A stretch of 64,000 bases of DNA, taken from contig NZ_JQLI01000001.1 in NCBI RefSeq assembly GCF_000744095.1, forward strand, positions 558,001-622,000. Reading direction: 5' to 3'. Source of the DNA: Cupriavidus necator A5-1 (GTDB taxonomy: Bacteria > Pseudomonadota > Gammaproteobacteria > Burkholderiales > Burkholderiaceae). Below the pieces are notes generated by a model. The model had not been told where the DNA came from, ran no database searches, and worked only from the letters and a program-made list of their open reading frames with translations. Of the stretch, positions 37,328-45,169 are shown one piece after another. Both the position numbers and the translations under genes were made by a program. Within the stretch, counting starts at the first letter, position 1. Each line of letters starts with the position of its first letter.

Positions 37328-38257
37328 ATGAGCTCTCCCCTGGTTTTTATCGACGGCGACCAAGGCACCACCGGGTTGCAAATCCACGAACGGCTGCGCG
37401 GCCGGACCGACCTCAGCCTGTTCACGCTTGCCGCGTCGGAACGCAAGGACCCACGGCGTCGTGCGGAAGCCATCAATGCCTGCGACATCGCCATCCTCTG
37501 TTTGCCCGATGCCGCCGCACGCGAGGCGGTGAACGCCATCGTCAATCCCGCCGTCAGGGTGATCGACGCAAGTTCCGCCCACCGCACGCATCCGGACTGG
37601 ACATATGGCTTTCCGGAAATGGCACCGGGACAGGCCGCGCGCATCGCGAACGCGCGACGGGTCACCAATCCCGGCTGCTATCCGACCGGTGCGATTGGCC
37701 TGCTGCGTCCCCTGGTGCGGGCCGGGCTTGTCCCAGCCAGCTACCCGGTCAGCATTCATGCGGTGTCCGGCTACTCCGGACGCGGGCGTGCCGGCGTGGA
37801 GGAGTATGAGGGGCCGGATGCCGTCAGCGCGCCGGCATTCCAAGTGTATGGTCTGGAACTCGCGCACAAGCACCCTCCGGAGATCCAGCAGCACGCCGGG
37901 CTCGCGCAGCGCCCCATCTTCGTTCCCGCGTATGGTGCGTTCCGCCAGGGCATCGTGCTGACGGTGCCCCTCGCGTTGCGGCTGCTGGCCCCCGACCTGG
38001 ATGGCGCCACGCTCCACGCATGCCTCGCCCGCCACTATGCCGGGGCGGCCCATGTACATGTCCTACCGTTGCACGAATCGTGCGCTTTAAAGCACCTGGA
38101 TCCGCAAGTGCTGAACGGTACGAACGACATGCACTTAAGCGTATTTCCTAACATGGAACACGGGCACGTCCTGCTGTCCGCGGTTTTCGACAATCTTGGC
38201 AAAGGCGCATCCGGCGCCGCGGTTCAGAACCTGAACCTGATGCTCACGCAGCAATAG
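37328..38257 (+). CDS. argC: N-acetyl-gamma-glutamyl-phosphate reductase (short, type 2)
   Basis: A 309-aa NADP-dependent reductase of arginine synthesis, converting N-acetylglutamyl phosphate to the semialdehyde. It opens [20 protein letters not shown]. The active-site cysteine is in [10 protein letters not shown] near residue 118, and the [11 protein letters not shown] segment follows near 146. This is the shorter type-2 form (about 310 residues). It is not in an arg operon and is divergent from a LysR regulator, so it may serve a special role or be a second copy. I start at ATG 37328. Confidence 0.88.
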   Translation: MSSPLVFIDGDQGTTGLQIHERLRGRTDLSLFTLAASERKDPRRRAEAINACDIAILCLPDAAAREAVNAIVNPAVRVIDASSAHRTHPDWTYGFPEMAPGQAARIANARRVTNPGCYPTGAIGLLRPLVRAGLVPASYPVSIHAVSGYSGRGRAGVEEYEGPDAVSAPAFQVYGLELAHKHPPEIQQHAGLAQRPIFVPAYGAFRQGIVLTVPLALRLLAPDLDGATLHACLARHYAGAAHVHVLPLHESCALKHLDPQVLNGTNDMHLSVFPNMEHGHVLLSAVFDNLGKGASGAAVQNLNLMLTQQ

Positions 38258-38745
38258 TGGCCGATGGCGTGAGCTAAAGGTCGGCCGCACCCATATGCCA
38301 ACGATTGCTGCCTGGTCGTGGCCGTCGAATGTCTCATGCTGGCCGTACTCGGCAATTCGCAGTGGGGCGCGGGGTCGAGCTCTGGTGGACCGACGGGCAA
38401 CTTCCGTTGCCGACCCACTCCTGCCCTTGGATACATCACATCCTAACGGCAGCTTTCGAGGTCCAACGGTCATCCGTGAGCCCGCGGACGCCGAAACGTT
38501 CACGGCCTTTCCGGACGGTCACGGATCGCGGGAAAGGGTCGATCAACGCTGCGCCGTGGGTGTCCGTCTCCGGAAGGGCGGCGGGATCACTCCCAACCCG
38601 GAGCGGCCTGTAGCTCACCGAAACGCGGTCGGCTCGAACAGCTCTTGAATAAGGATGAGGCGCGCGAGAAGGTGACGGGGCTCTGCTCACCCTTTGCAAT
38701 CGAGCGTGGCCGGCGCCTCCGCCGCGAGAGCGGCGGCGATCAATG
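38258..38745. other. No gene seen
   Basis: The 488 bases between argC and psiE carry only short frames on both strands without family similarity. Probably intergenic DNA at the edge of the heat-shock cluster. Confidence 0.45.
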
Positions 38746-39237
38746 TCATTCCGGGGAGCTTTCCGCTTCCACCGGATCATCGCGCTGACGCATGAGCCAA
38801 TAGACCCCGCCCAGTGCCAGGAGTGCGGCGGCCAGTGCGCCAATTCGGTACGGATCGGTGTTCGGATCAAGAATGATGAATTTGCGCGCGATCGCGAGCA
38901 AAGCAATCAGCACGACCGTTTTCACCTGCACGATATGGTCGCGTCGAAGCATCACGCGGATGATGGAGTGCTTGAATTCCATCGCGATCAACAACGTCAT
39001 GATCATGCCGAAGACCGTCTGGAACACAGCATGATCCAGCGGGTTCAGCGCTTCCCACACGAGCAATACGACTACCGCGCGGATGAGTTGCCACATTGAT
39101 ATGGCGATGATTACGGAAATGACGCCGCTCAGGATATACGCGACTGCCTGTTCGAAGCGCTCGTAAAAGCCAAGGACGCGCGGCTCCAACCGCAGTGCGT
39201 CCATCACTCTGCTGGCCACATTTCTGTTCTCATTCAT
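38746..39237 (-). CDS. psiE: PsiE-family (phosphate-starvation-inducible) membrane protein
   Basis: A 163-aa protein with four hydrophobic segments (AYILSGVISVIIAISMW, LLVWEALNPLDHAVFQ, TVVLIALLAIARKFIIL and IGALAAALLALGGVYWLM). The conserved region EFKHSIIRVMLRRDHIVQVK lies in the cytoplasmic loop. It is downstream of the small heat-shock genes in the same direction (226-base gap). PsiE genes are usual members of transmissible stress-tolerance loci, supporting that origin for the cluster. Confidence 0.85.
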   Translation of the reverse strand: MNENRNVASRVMDALRLEPRVLGFYERFEQAVAYILSGVISVIIAISMWQLIRAVVVLLVWEALNPLDHAVFQTVFGMIMTLLIAMEFKHSIIRVMLRRDHIVQVKTVVLIALLAIARKFIILDPNTDPYRIGALAAALLALGGVYWLMRQRDDPVEAESSPE

Positions 39238-39462
39238 GGTGAGCTTCCATGTTGTTCATGGTTGCTGTCGTATGCGGGTTGTTTCCAGCTATACCTGTGT
39301 GGGTCAAGGTTTCCTTGCTCGTTGGAGGTGCGAACCTCCTTTGAGCGTGTCGTATGCGCGCCGTTAGCGGCGTCGGTCCCGCAGTGCCGCCGGGTGGCGT
39401 GGCGAATTATTGCCACGTCACCCGCCGGGCACGCTACCGTCCGACCCTACACGCCGAGGAAC

Positions 39463-40029
39463 TTACTTGATCTCGATCTTCCTGACCGCGGAGCGCGCGG
39501 AATCCGTTTTCGGCAAACGAAGCGTCAGGACGCCCTTGTCAAACTTCGCATCCGCCTTGTCGACGTCGACCCCTTCGGGCAGCGGAATCGTGCGAGTGAA
39601 TGAGCCGTACGACCGTTCCAGCCGGTAGCAGCCATTTTCCTCGCTCCTCGTGTCCTGCTTCTTCTCGCCACGCAGGACCAGGACGCCGTCATCGATGAAC
39701 GTCTGCAAATCCTCGCGACCCAATCCCGGCAACTCAGCGGTGATACGCAGCGCGTCGCCGTCGTCGACGACATCGATGCGCGGCTGGAACTGCGACGAAC
39801 TGAAGTCGCCGAACCATCGGTCAAGACCGCCGACGCCTGCGAAGGGATCGTGCAGCAACTCGCCCATCGCCCGCCACGGGTCCGACGAAAAGAGCAGGGA
39901 CGCATCGGGCCACCCGGTCAACCAATGCTTCGACGTTGGCGCACTGGACGAAGGTTGCTCGTCGGCTTTTTCGGTTTGCGTTTTGCGCAAGAATTTGAAC
40001 GGGTTCCATTTGCTCAGATCGGTGTTCAT
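39463..40029 (-). CDS. Hsp20/alpha-crystallin small heat-shock protein, 188 aa
   Basis: The alpha-crystallin domain spans residues 85-188 (FQPRIDVVDDGDALRITAEL, ending GVLTLRLPKTDSARSAVRKI). An unusually long N-terminal arm with KWNPFKFLRKTQTEKAD precedes it. It should hold unfolded proteins in a refoldable state. Third of three such genes on the minus strand; the largest of them. Confidence 0.9.
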   Translation of the reverse strand: MNTDLSKWNPFKFLRKTQTEKADEQPSSSAPTSKHWLTGWPDASLLFSSDPWRAMGELLHDPFAGVGGLDRWFGDFSSSQFQPRIDVVDDGDALRITAELPGLGREDLQTFIDDGVLVLRGEKKQDTRSEENGCYRLERSYGSFTRTIPLPEGVDVDKADAKFDKGVLTLRLPKTDSARSAVRKIEIK

Positions 40030-40101
40030 TTCATCCTCCTACGAATTGCATGGTGATTGACATGAAGTACGCTCGGAAAGGCCCGACGCCGCCAAGACGT
40101 G

Positions 40102-40383
40102 CTACGCGGCGAAACCAAGCGCTTGCACCGGTTCGCCTAACACACCGCGATTGATCAGTTGCACGGCGTATTGCATGGCGTCGCGTTCGGCTTCCTGCCG
40201 GCTGCGCCACCGCTCGCCGTAACGCGGCAGATGCCAGTCCGCTAGCACTTCGCCGTTCATGCAAATCTGTACGATCGCCACATAACCGTCAGGAGCGGAT
40301 ACCGGCGTTTGAATGTGTCGAACCGGCACTGCACGGATGTTGATTTGATGCCCTTTCCAGGATTCCTGTGTCACGTCTTTCAT
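40102..40383 (-). CDS. Small protein of unknown function in the heat-shock cluster
   Basis: A 93-aa frame MKDVTQESWKGHQINIRAVP containing YVAIVQICMNGEVLADWHLP. It lies between the second and third small heat-shock genes (82 and 73 bases away), in the same direction. It has no signal peptide or membrane segment. Small uncharacterised frames are normal in such loci. I do not recognise its family. Confidence 0.6.
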   Translation of the reverse strand: MKDVTQESWKGHQINIRAVPVRHIQTPVSAPDGYVAIVQICMNGEVLADWHLPRYGERWRSRQEAERDAMQYAVQLINRGVLGEPVQALGFAA

Positions 40384-40464
40384 AGCGAACTCCGAGAAGT
40401 ACAGTGGTGGCGATCCGCGGGCGCCACACCTGGTTTCCTCATTGTCGCGATGGTGTGCTCCGGC

Positions 40465-40878
40465 TTACCCGAGCTTGACCTCTATGCGACGAGGCCGGGC
40501 TTTTTCACTGCGCGGAATGCGTAGCTTCAGCACACCGTCCTGCAGGTTCGCCTCGATCTTGGCCGTGTCGAAGTCTGGACTCAGCGTGAAGGCTCGGAAG
40601 TAGCTCGGTGCCGGTATTTCGGCATGCAGCAGCCGCAAGCCGTCGGGTGTCGGCACGCTGGCCTCGGCCTCGATCACGAGGTTGCCGTCCTGCACCTTCA
40701 CATCGAGCCGGTCCTTCGAAACGCCGGGCAGATCGGCGACAACTGTGATGCCCGTTTGGTCTTCGAAGACATCGACGGCCGGCACGATAGTTCCCCGACG
40801 TTCCCCGGACTTCGCCTGCGTGCGCGGCGTCACGCGGGTTTTCTGTTCGCGCTCGACAACTTGAGTGGTATCGCTCAT
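40465..40878 (-). CDS. Hsp20/alpha-crystallin small heat-shock protein, 137 aa
   Basis: Compact small heat-shock protein with the alpha-crystallin domain from VPAVDVFEDQTGITVVADLP (residue about 32) to LQDGVLKLRIPRSEKARPR at the end. The C-terminal IxI-like motif is present as LRIP. It starts at ATG 40878, 15 bases downstream of the first small heat-shock gene, so the two are one transcript. Confidence 0.92.
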   Translation of the reverse strand: MSDTTQVVEREQKTRVTPRTQAKSGERRGTIVPAVDVFEDQTGITVVADLPGVSKDRLDVKVQDGNLVIEAEASVPTPDGLRLLHAEIPAPSYFRAFTLSPDFDTAKIEANLQDGVLKLRIPRSEKARPRRIEVKLG

Positions 40879-40893
40879 GGCTCTCTCCTCAAA

Positions 40894-41334
40894 TCATTGG
40901 ACCGTAATCGACCGGGGCCTGGACGACTCATGCTTGCTGACCGTCACGCACAGACAGCCGTCGACATAACGCGCCTGCACCTTGTCGGGGTTAGCGTTCT
41001 GCGGGAGTTCGATGACCCGCCTGAAGGTGCCGGCGAAGCGCTCCTCGGCGTAGACCTTCCGGTCGCTATCGCCATCGGGGACTGATGGTTTGCGCTCGCC
41101 GCTGATCGTCAACAGGCCCTTGCCGATCGAAACGTCGAGTTCGGCCGGTTTCATGCCGGGCGCGAAAGCGACGATCTCGATGGTGTCGTCGGTGACGCCG
41201 ATGTTGACTTGCGGGAACGCACCGCGCCTGACGGAGCGGATGCTGGATGGGAAGCCCCCGAAGAGTTCGTCGATCTGCCGCTGAAAGCGGTCGAATTCGC
41301 TGAAGAGGTCGTTCCCGAAGTAGAGATCACTCAT
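40894..41334 (-). CDS. Hsp20/alpha-crystallin small heat-shock protein, 146 aa
   Basis: First gene of the cluster: MSDLYFGNDLFSEFDRFQRQ, then the alpha-crystallin domain from FPQVNIGVTDDTIEIVAFAP to YVDGCLCVTVSKHESS. Chaperone of the IbpA/Hsp20 type. A heat-shock-like promoter lies about 130 bases upstream on the same strand. The three Hsp20 genes differ in length and probably act as hetero-oligomers. Confidence 0.92.
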   Translation of the reverse strand: MSDLYFGNDLFSEFDRFQRQIDELFGGFPSSIRSVRRGAFPQVNIGVTDDTIEIVAFAPGMKPAELDVSIGKGLLTISGERKPSVPDGDSDRKVYAEERFAGTFRRVIELPQNANPDKVQARYVDGCLCVTVSKHESSRPRSITVQ

Positions 41335-41459
41335 GGTCGTATCCTCCTTTCATCCACAAAAGGAAGGCGAACGGGCGTACGCGCTCCAGTTCGCCTGCCA
41401 GATACCTGACAAACAAATGAAACACGCAGCGCGATAACGCGACTGCCTGAGCGAGATTC

Positions 41460-41489
41460 AAAATAGGAACGCCTCCGCGAAATTTCAAG
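41460..41489 (-). promoter_or_regulatory. Sigma-32-type promoter candidate for the heat-shock cluster
   Basis: On the minus strand CTTGAAA (41489-41483) is followed after 15 bases by CCTATTTT. The -35 matches the heat-shock consensus perfectly; the -10 is weaker. It lies upstream of the first Hsp20 gene and would drive the run down to psiE. Confidence 0.5.
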
Positions 41490-41515
41490 AGGTCGCAGGG
41501 TCACGTCGCCCGAGC

Positions 41516-41542
41516 CTTGAAATCCGCTCTGTCGCCCCTATT
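41516..41542 (+). promoter_or_regulatory. Sigma-32-type promoter candidate facing the opposite way
   Basis: CTTGAAA at 41516-41522 and CCCCTATT at 41535-41542 are 12 bases apart, a better match to the heat-shock consensus than its minus-strand partner. It is followed by a perfect AAGGAGG and ATG 41580, which lead into a truncated frame. Confidence 0.55.
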
Positions 41543-41579
41543 CTCGACGCGCATTGCGTTTTTTCACAAGGAGGCGAGT

Positions 41580-41675
41580 ATGGATTTCGATGTGGAATGG
41601 CTGACGCTGGGCAAACACCGGGCGTCGCGCAACAAGCCATGGCGCGATTGCGCGATGGCGAGGCAATCTTCGTAA
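41580..41675 (+). CDS. Truncated 31-codon frame behind a heat-shock promoter
   Basis: ATG 41580 has AAGGAGG five bases upstream and encodes MDFDVEWLTLGKHRASRN, stopping at TAA 41673-41675. The ideal promoter and Shine-Dalgarno suggest the start of a real heat-shock gene whose body has been replaced by a foreign fragment read in another frame. I cannot name the original gene. Confidence 0.4.
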   Translation: MDFDVEWLTLGKHRASRNKPWRDCAMARQSS

Positions 41676-41869
41676 CATCGCCTGCCGCGGGTTGCCACCT
41701 GGAGTCCGTGCAACTCGATTTCGGCGCGTTGACGCCGGCATTCACAGCCGCCAGCGACAGCGCCGCTGAGGCATCGCCGGGCGCGACTCCGGGCGGTGAA
41801 CATGCCGATCTGGATGCCGACTACACGTTCCGCTGCAAGGCGCCCGCAGCGCTCCATCAGGTCGCGTAG
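41597..41869 (+). pseudogene. DUF2796-like (ZrgA-type) fragment
   Basis: A 90-codon frame containing GCHLESVQLDFGALTPAF, a low-complexity middle and HADLDADYTFRCKAPAALHQ. This pattern (histidine/acidic stretch then a DYTFRC-like motif) is typical of DUF2796 zinc-associated exported proteins. There is no signal peptide, and the sequence ends abruptly, so it is a fragment fused behind the truncated frame above. Confidence 0.4.
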
Positions 41870-41992
41870 CGGCCGACATGCGATCGATCGTGCCAAGATG
41901 TTTGTCGGAAAACCGGGCATCCGGGTTGATGCCATCCACGTGGCCAATGGACGCTGCCCGCCCTGCGAGCGACCTCTTTGGAGGCTGGCAAG

Positions 41993-44044
41993 TTATTCCA
42001 CCGCCGGAAGGTGCAGCGTAACGGTCGTGCCCTTGCCTACTTCGCTCTCAAGAGAAGTATGGCCGCGATGCAGCAGCACAATCTCGCGCACGAGGGCGAG
42101 GCCCAGACCATCGCCGGCGGACCCGCGCTGCAGCTTGCCGCGGAAAAACTTGTCGAACACCAGCCTGAATTCGTCGACTTTGATCCCCATGCCTCTATCG
42201 GTCACTTTCAGCACGGCGTTGCCGCTTTCGTCCGACGCTCTAGCGACCGACACGTTGACTTCTCTCCCAAGGCCGTACTTCACGGCATTCTCGAGCAAAT
42301 AGCGTATCACGCTGGCGAGGGAGGCGGAGTCGCCCATCACATAGACTGGCTCTCGCGCAGACTCCAGAGTCACCCGGTTATCGTTCCCAAATTCTGCCTC
42401 AACAACGTCTCGCACGAGACTTGCGAGATCCACCCGGCGAAACGTCATCTCGGATGCTCCAAGGGTTTCCAGGCGCGTCAGTTGAAGATGATTTGAAACG
42501 AACTGGCTGATGCGCTGGGCTTGCGAACGAATCGTGCGATAGATGCCAAGGCGTTTTTCCGGGGGGATCAGATCGGCGGCGAGGAGGTCGGCATATCCGA
42601 CGACGTTTGCGATGGGAATCTTGCTTTCAGCTTCTACGGTAGCAATGAAATGCGATCTGACCCGTTCCTCGCGCCGCATTGCGCTTACGTCGCAGACAGA
42701 CACCACGCAGCCAGCGCCGTCGCTGGTATGTACAACACGGATTGCATAGCTGGATGAGTCCGCTATATCGAACTCGATAACGCTGCTGAAGTCGTGTGAG
42801 GCTGCGGTCCGGTCGATCTCCGCAAGCAGTTCGGACGGGGTGGCTGAGTCCCGCGTGGGACGTTGGCCTCGATACAGAAGGTCAACGAACCGTTGTGGCG
42901 TGGCGCCGCGCAAGTCCCCAGGCGAAGCGCCTAGGGTGTCGCACAGCCCGCCGTTGGCGTCTTCCACCTGGCGATCCTTATTGAAAATGGCAACGCCGCC
43001 CGGCACGGCAAAGAACAGCGCATGCAGGTGCTGGTTCCTTTCTCGTAGCCGGCGGCTGACCACTGCCTCCCGATGCGCCAGCTTCGCCATCCTCATGATC
43101 GACTTTGCTTGGCGCATCTGGACGAGGATGATCAGTGCGGATACCAAGCTTGCGATGCAAGCGACGAGGAGCAGCCTGCCGCGGTACACTGATAGTGCTT
43201 CATGGCGGTTGTAGCCGACCACAACCGCTAGGTTTCCTCTCGATAGCCGATGTACGCCATAAATGCGCTCGACGCCGTTCAGTGGGCTGTTCTCCACCAC
43301 TTCGGCGTGGGCCGCGGCAACTACAGCTCGCCGGGCTGAGGAGCTCGCCGGCAGTGGCTGCCCAGGGTCGTAAACCGACCCGCTCCAACGCACCCGGTAG
43401 ATGAAGTCATTGGTACCCAGCAGACCGATTGCACCCTGGCTGCCCAAATGGATGATGCTTTGGGAGATGTTCGTCAGCGAGAGTGGGTCAAGCGACACCG
43501 CGACGACCCCCAGGAAACGGCCTGTCGGCGCCACGATTCCCTTGGAAAGCAGGACTACCCAGCGACCTGAACTACGCCCCCGCAGCGGCTTGCTGACAAA
43601 CAATGTTGGCCTGGGATTGTTGGCATGTACGCTGAAATGCTCGCTATCGCCTACGTCAAGCGCTTCGAAGGTCGGATTGGTCGATGCCCTGAGGACGCCC
43701 CTTTCGTCCAGAATCGCGGTTTGAAGGAAGGATTCGGCACTGAGATGACCGTTGCGGGTCCATTCGGCAAGCGGCAAGTCCGGACCTCGTTCGATGACGG
43801 CGCCGCCTACCAGAGAGGTCAGTTGGTCCGCCTCCATCAATGTGCGCTCGACGTGCTGGCCAAGGGTATAGGCAAGACGGTCGGCATCGACCTGGATCCT
43901 GCGTAATTCGCTGCCTCTGTCCCACCCGGCCCACAGGGCGGATCCCAGCCAGACCAACAATAGGAGCATGAATGCCGAAATACCCGGGGTGATGGTGCCC
44001 GCGGTGCCTTCCGCCACTACCGGCCTATATATCTCCAGACCCAT
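41993..44044 (-). CDS. Hybrid sensor histidine kinase with degenerate phospho-acceptor site
   Basis: A 683-aa membrane kinase. TM1 ISAFMLLLLVWLGSALWAGW is followed by a Cache-like periplasmic domain (about residues 45-290, including GRFLGVVAVSLDPLSLTNIS), TM2 LLLVACIASLVSALIILVQM, a PAS domain and the kinase core. The H-box reads TVEAESKIPIANVVGYA, where the neighbour has TVAHELKSPMASVAGYA, so the histidine is alanine. The ATPase domain keeps its N-box (LLENAVKY), DRGMGIK and GDGLGLAL. The start is uncertain; I use ATG 44044. It probably works as a ligand sensor partnered with the intact kinase at 45.2 kb. Confidence 0.82.
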   Translation of the reverse strand: MGLEIYRPVVAEGTAGTITPGISAFMLLLLVWLGSALWAGWDRGSELRRIQVDADRLAYTLGQHVERTLMEADQLTSLVGGAVIERGPDLPLAEWTRNGHLSAESFLQTAILDERGVLRASTNPTFEALDVGDSEHFSVHANNPRPTLFVSKPLRGRSSGRWVVLLSKGIVAPTGRFLGVVAVSLDPLSLTNISQSIIHLGSQGAIGLLGTNDFIYRVRWSGSVYDPGQPLPASSSARRAVVAAAHAEVVENSPLNGVERIYGVHRLSRGNLAVVVGYNRHEALSVYRGRLLLVACIASLVSALIILVQMRQAKSIMRMAKLAHREAVVSRRLRERNQHLHALFFAVPGGVAIFNKDRQVEDANGGLCDTLGASPGDLRGATPQRFVDLLYRGQRPTRDSATPSELLAEIDRTAASHDFSSVIEFDIADSSSYAIRVVHTSDGAGCVVSVCDVSAMRREERVRSHFIATVEAESKIPIANVVGYADLLAADLIPPEKRLGIYRTIRSQAQRISQFVSNHLQLTRLETLGASEMTFRRVDLASLVRDVVEAEFGNDNRVTLESAREPVYVMGDSASLASVIRYLLENAVKYGLGREVNVSVARASDESGNAVLKVTDRGMGIKVDEFRLVFDKFFRGKLQRGSAGDGLGLALVREIVLLHRGHTSLESEVGKGTTVTLHLPAVE

Positions 44045-44170
44045 GAATCCTGGCCACCCCGAAAAAAAGTAGGTACAGACAGCCGCTAGAGGCGCCGTCG
44101 AACGGCGAGGTGGTGCAACTGCCGGAGCACTAGGAAGGCCGGTGCGTGGTTGCGTCTCTCTCCAATACGT

Positions 44171-44183
44171 GCAAATATGATAG
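44171..44183. promoter_or_regulatory. GCAAATATGATAG repeat, copy 1
   Basis: Exact 13-base match to 44965-44977. It lies upstream of the degenerate kinase gene, in an AT-rich patch with TATACAAT (44212-44219). The two copies flank the response-regulator gene and may be its operators. Confidence 0.45.
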
Positions 44184-44271
44184 CAACATACTTGTATATG
44201 TGCAAAATCGATATACAATGCACGCACGGAGCTTTGGGGTGCGTCACATCCCGCGATTTCGGATAGCAGCT

Positions 44272-44862
44272 TTAGGCTTGGTTGGCGTCGCGCTGGTTTG
44301 TCACCAGCGATCGCAGCATCGATAGCGGAATGGGCTTGGAGAACACATGGATGCGCTTGGGAAGACCACCAAGATCGGCGATCGCGTGCTTGTCAAGCGA
44401 CGTCACGACCACAACTTGCGACGTGGCACCTTCTGGCCGGGCGTCGAGTGTCCGGCACAAACGAAAGCCGTCCATGCCCGGCATGACGAGGTCGAGGATG
44501 ATCAGGTCGGGACTTGACCTGCCAATCTGGAGTAGCGCATCGTAGCCATTTCTTGCTTGGAGAATCTCGATTGGGGGCGCCAGGTTCGCTAGGGCGGCGG
44601 AGTATATCTCCAGCAGGTGTTCGTCGTCCTCTACCAAAAGGACGCGAAACACTCTTTTGTGGTGATCGGTGCTACGCCCGCTCGACTGATCCCGTTGGTC
44701 CGCCACCAGGCGGTCCACCACCTCGGCCGGTATGCGTCGATGACCACCGTCTGTTTTCCATGCCGGGAGGCGTCCGTTTGCAACCCAGAGTTGGATCGTG
44801 CGTAGCGAAACGCCAAGCTTCTCAGCAGTGGACTTGGTGGAGTAGTAGCGCGGATCGGTCAT
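44272..44862 (-). CDS. Response regulator with N-terminal excisionase/MerR-like HTH
   Basis: A 196-aa protein with reversed architecture. Residues 5-50 form a winged HTH (STKSTAEKLGVSLRTIQLWV with GRLPAWKTDGGHRRIP), and residues 70-190 are a receiver domain with acidic pocket VEDDE, phospho-acceptor aspartate in LIILDLVMPGMDG and lysine in FSKPI. Most response regulators have the DNA-binding domain at the C-terminus. It lies between the two kinases and is divergent from the second. It should bind DNA in a phosphorylation-dependent way. Confidence 0.88.
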   Translation of the reverse strand: MTDPRYYSTKSTAEKLGVSLRTIQLWVANGRLPAWKTDGGHRRIPAEVVDRLVADQRDQSSGRSTDHHKRVFRVLLVEDDEHLLEIYSAALANLAPPIEILQARNGYDALLQIGRSSPDLIILDLVMPGMDGFRLCRTLDARPEGATSQVVVVTSLDKHAIADLGGLPKRIHVFSKPIPLSMLRSLVTNQRDANQA

Positions 44863-44964
44863 CTGGCTTGTGTCATGTGACGCAACCGTGGTGCGAGGAG
44901 TTGCGCTTGAATCCCATTATTCTATAGGAAGACGAGAAAACACAACTTCTTGCCAAGAATAAAC

Positions 44965-44977
44965 GCAAATATGATAG
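44965..44977. promoter_or_regulatory. GCAAATATGATAG repeat, copy 2
   Basis: Exact repeat of 44171-44183, here in the divergent promoter region between the response regulator (start 44862) and the intact kinase (start 45170). Location suggests autoregulation by the HTH-receiver protein. Confidence 0.45.
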
Positions 44978-45169
44978 TCCCTCGACAACCTGGCGATCGG
45001 TGTCAGGTTTTCTTCGGTGCACCCTACGTCGATAGCCTGGGCGACTGGCACGGTAAAGGCAAATCTGTGTGGAAACAGAACCTGGCAAATGAAGTGCTGT
45101 TGATATCTGTGCCGAAGCACCACCCTGCGAATCGCTCGGCGGTCTTGCTGCTTTGCTTCTTCGGTGCCT

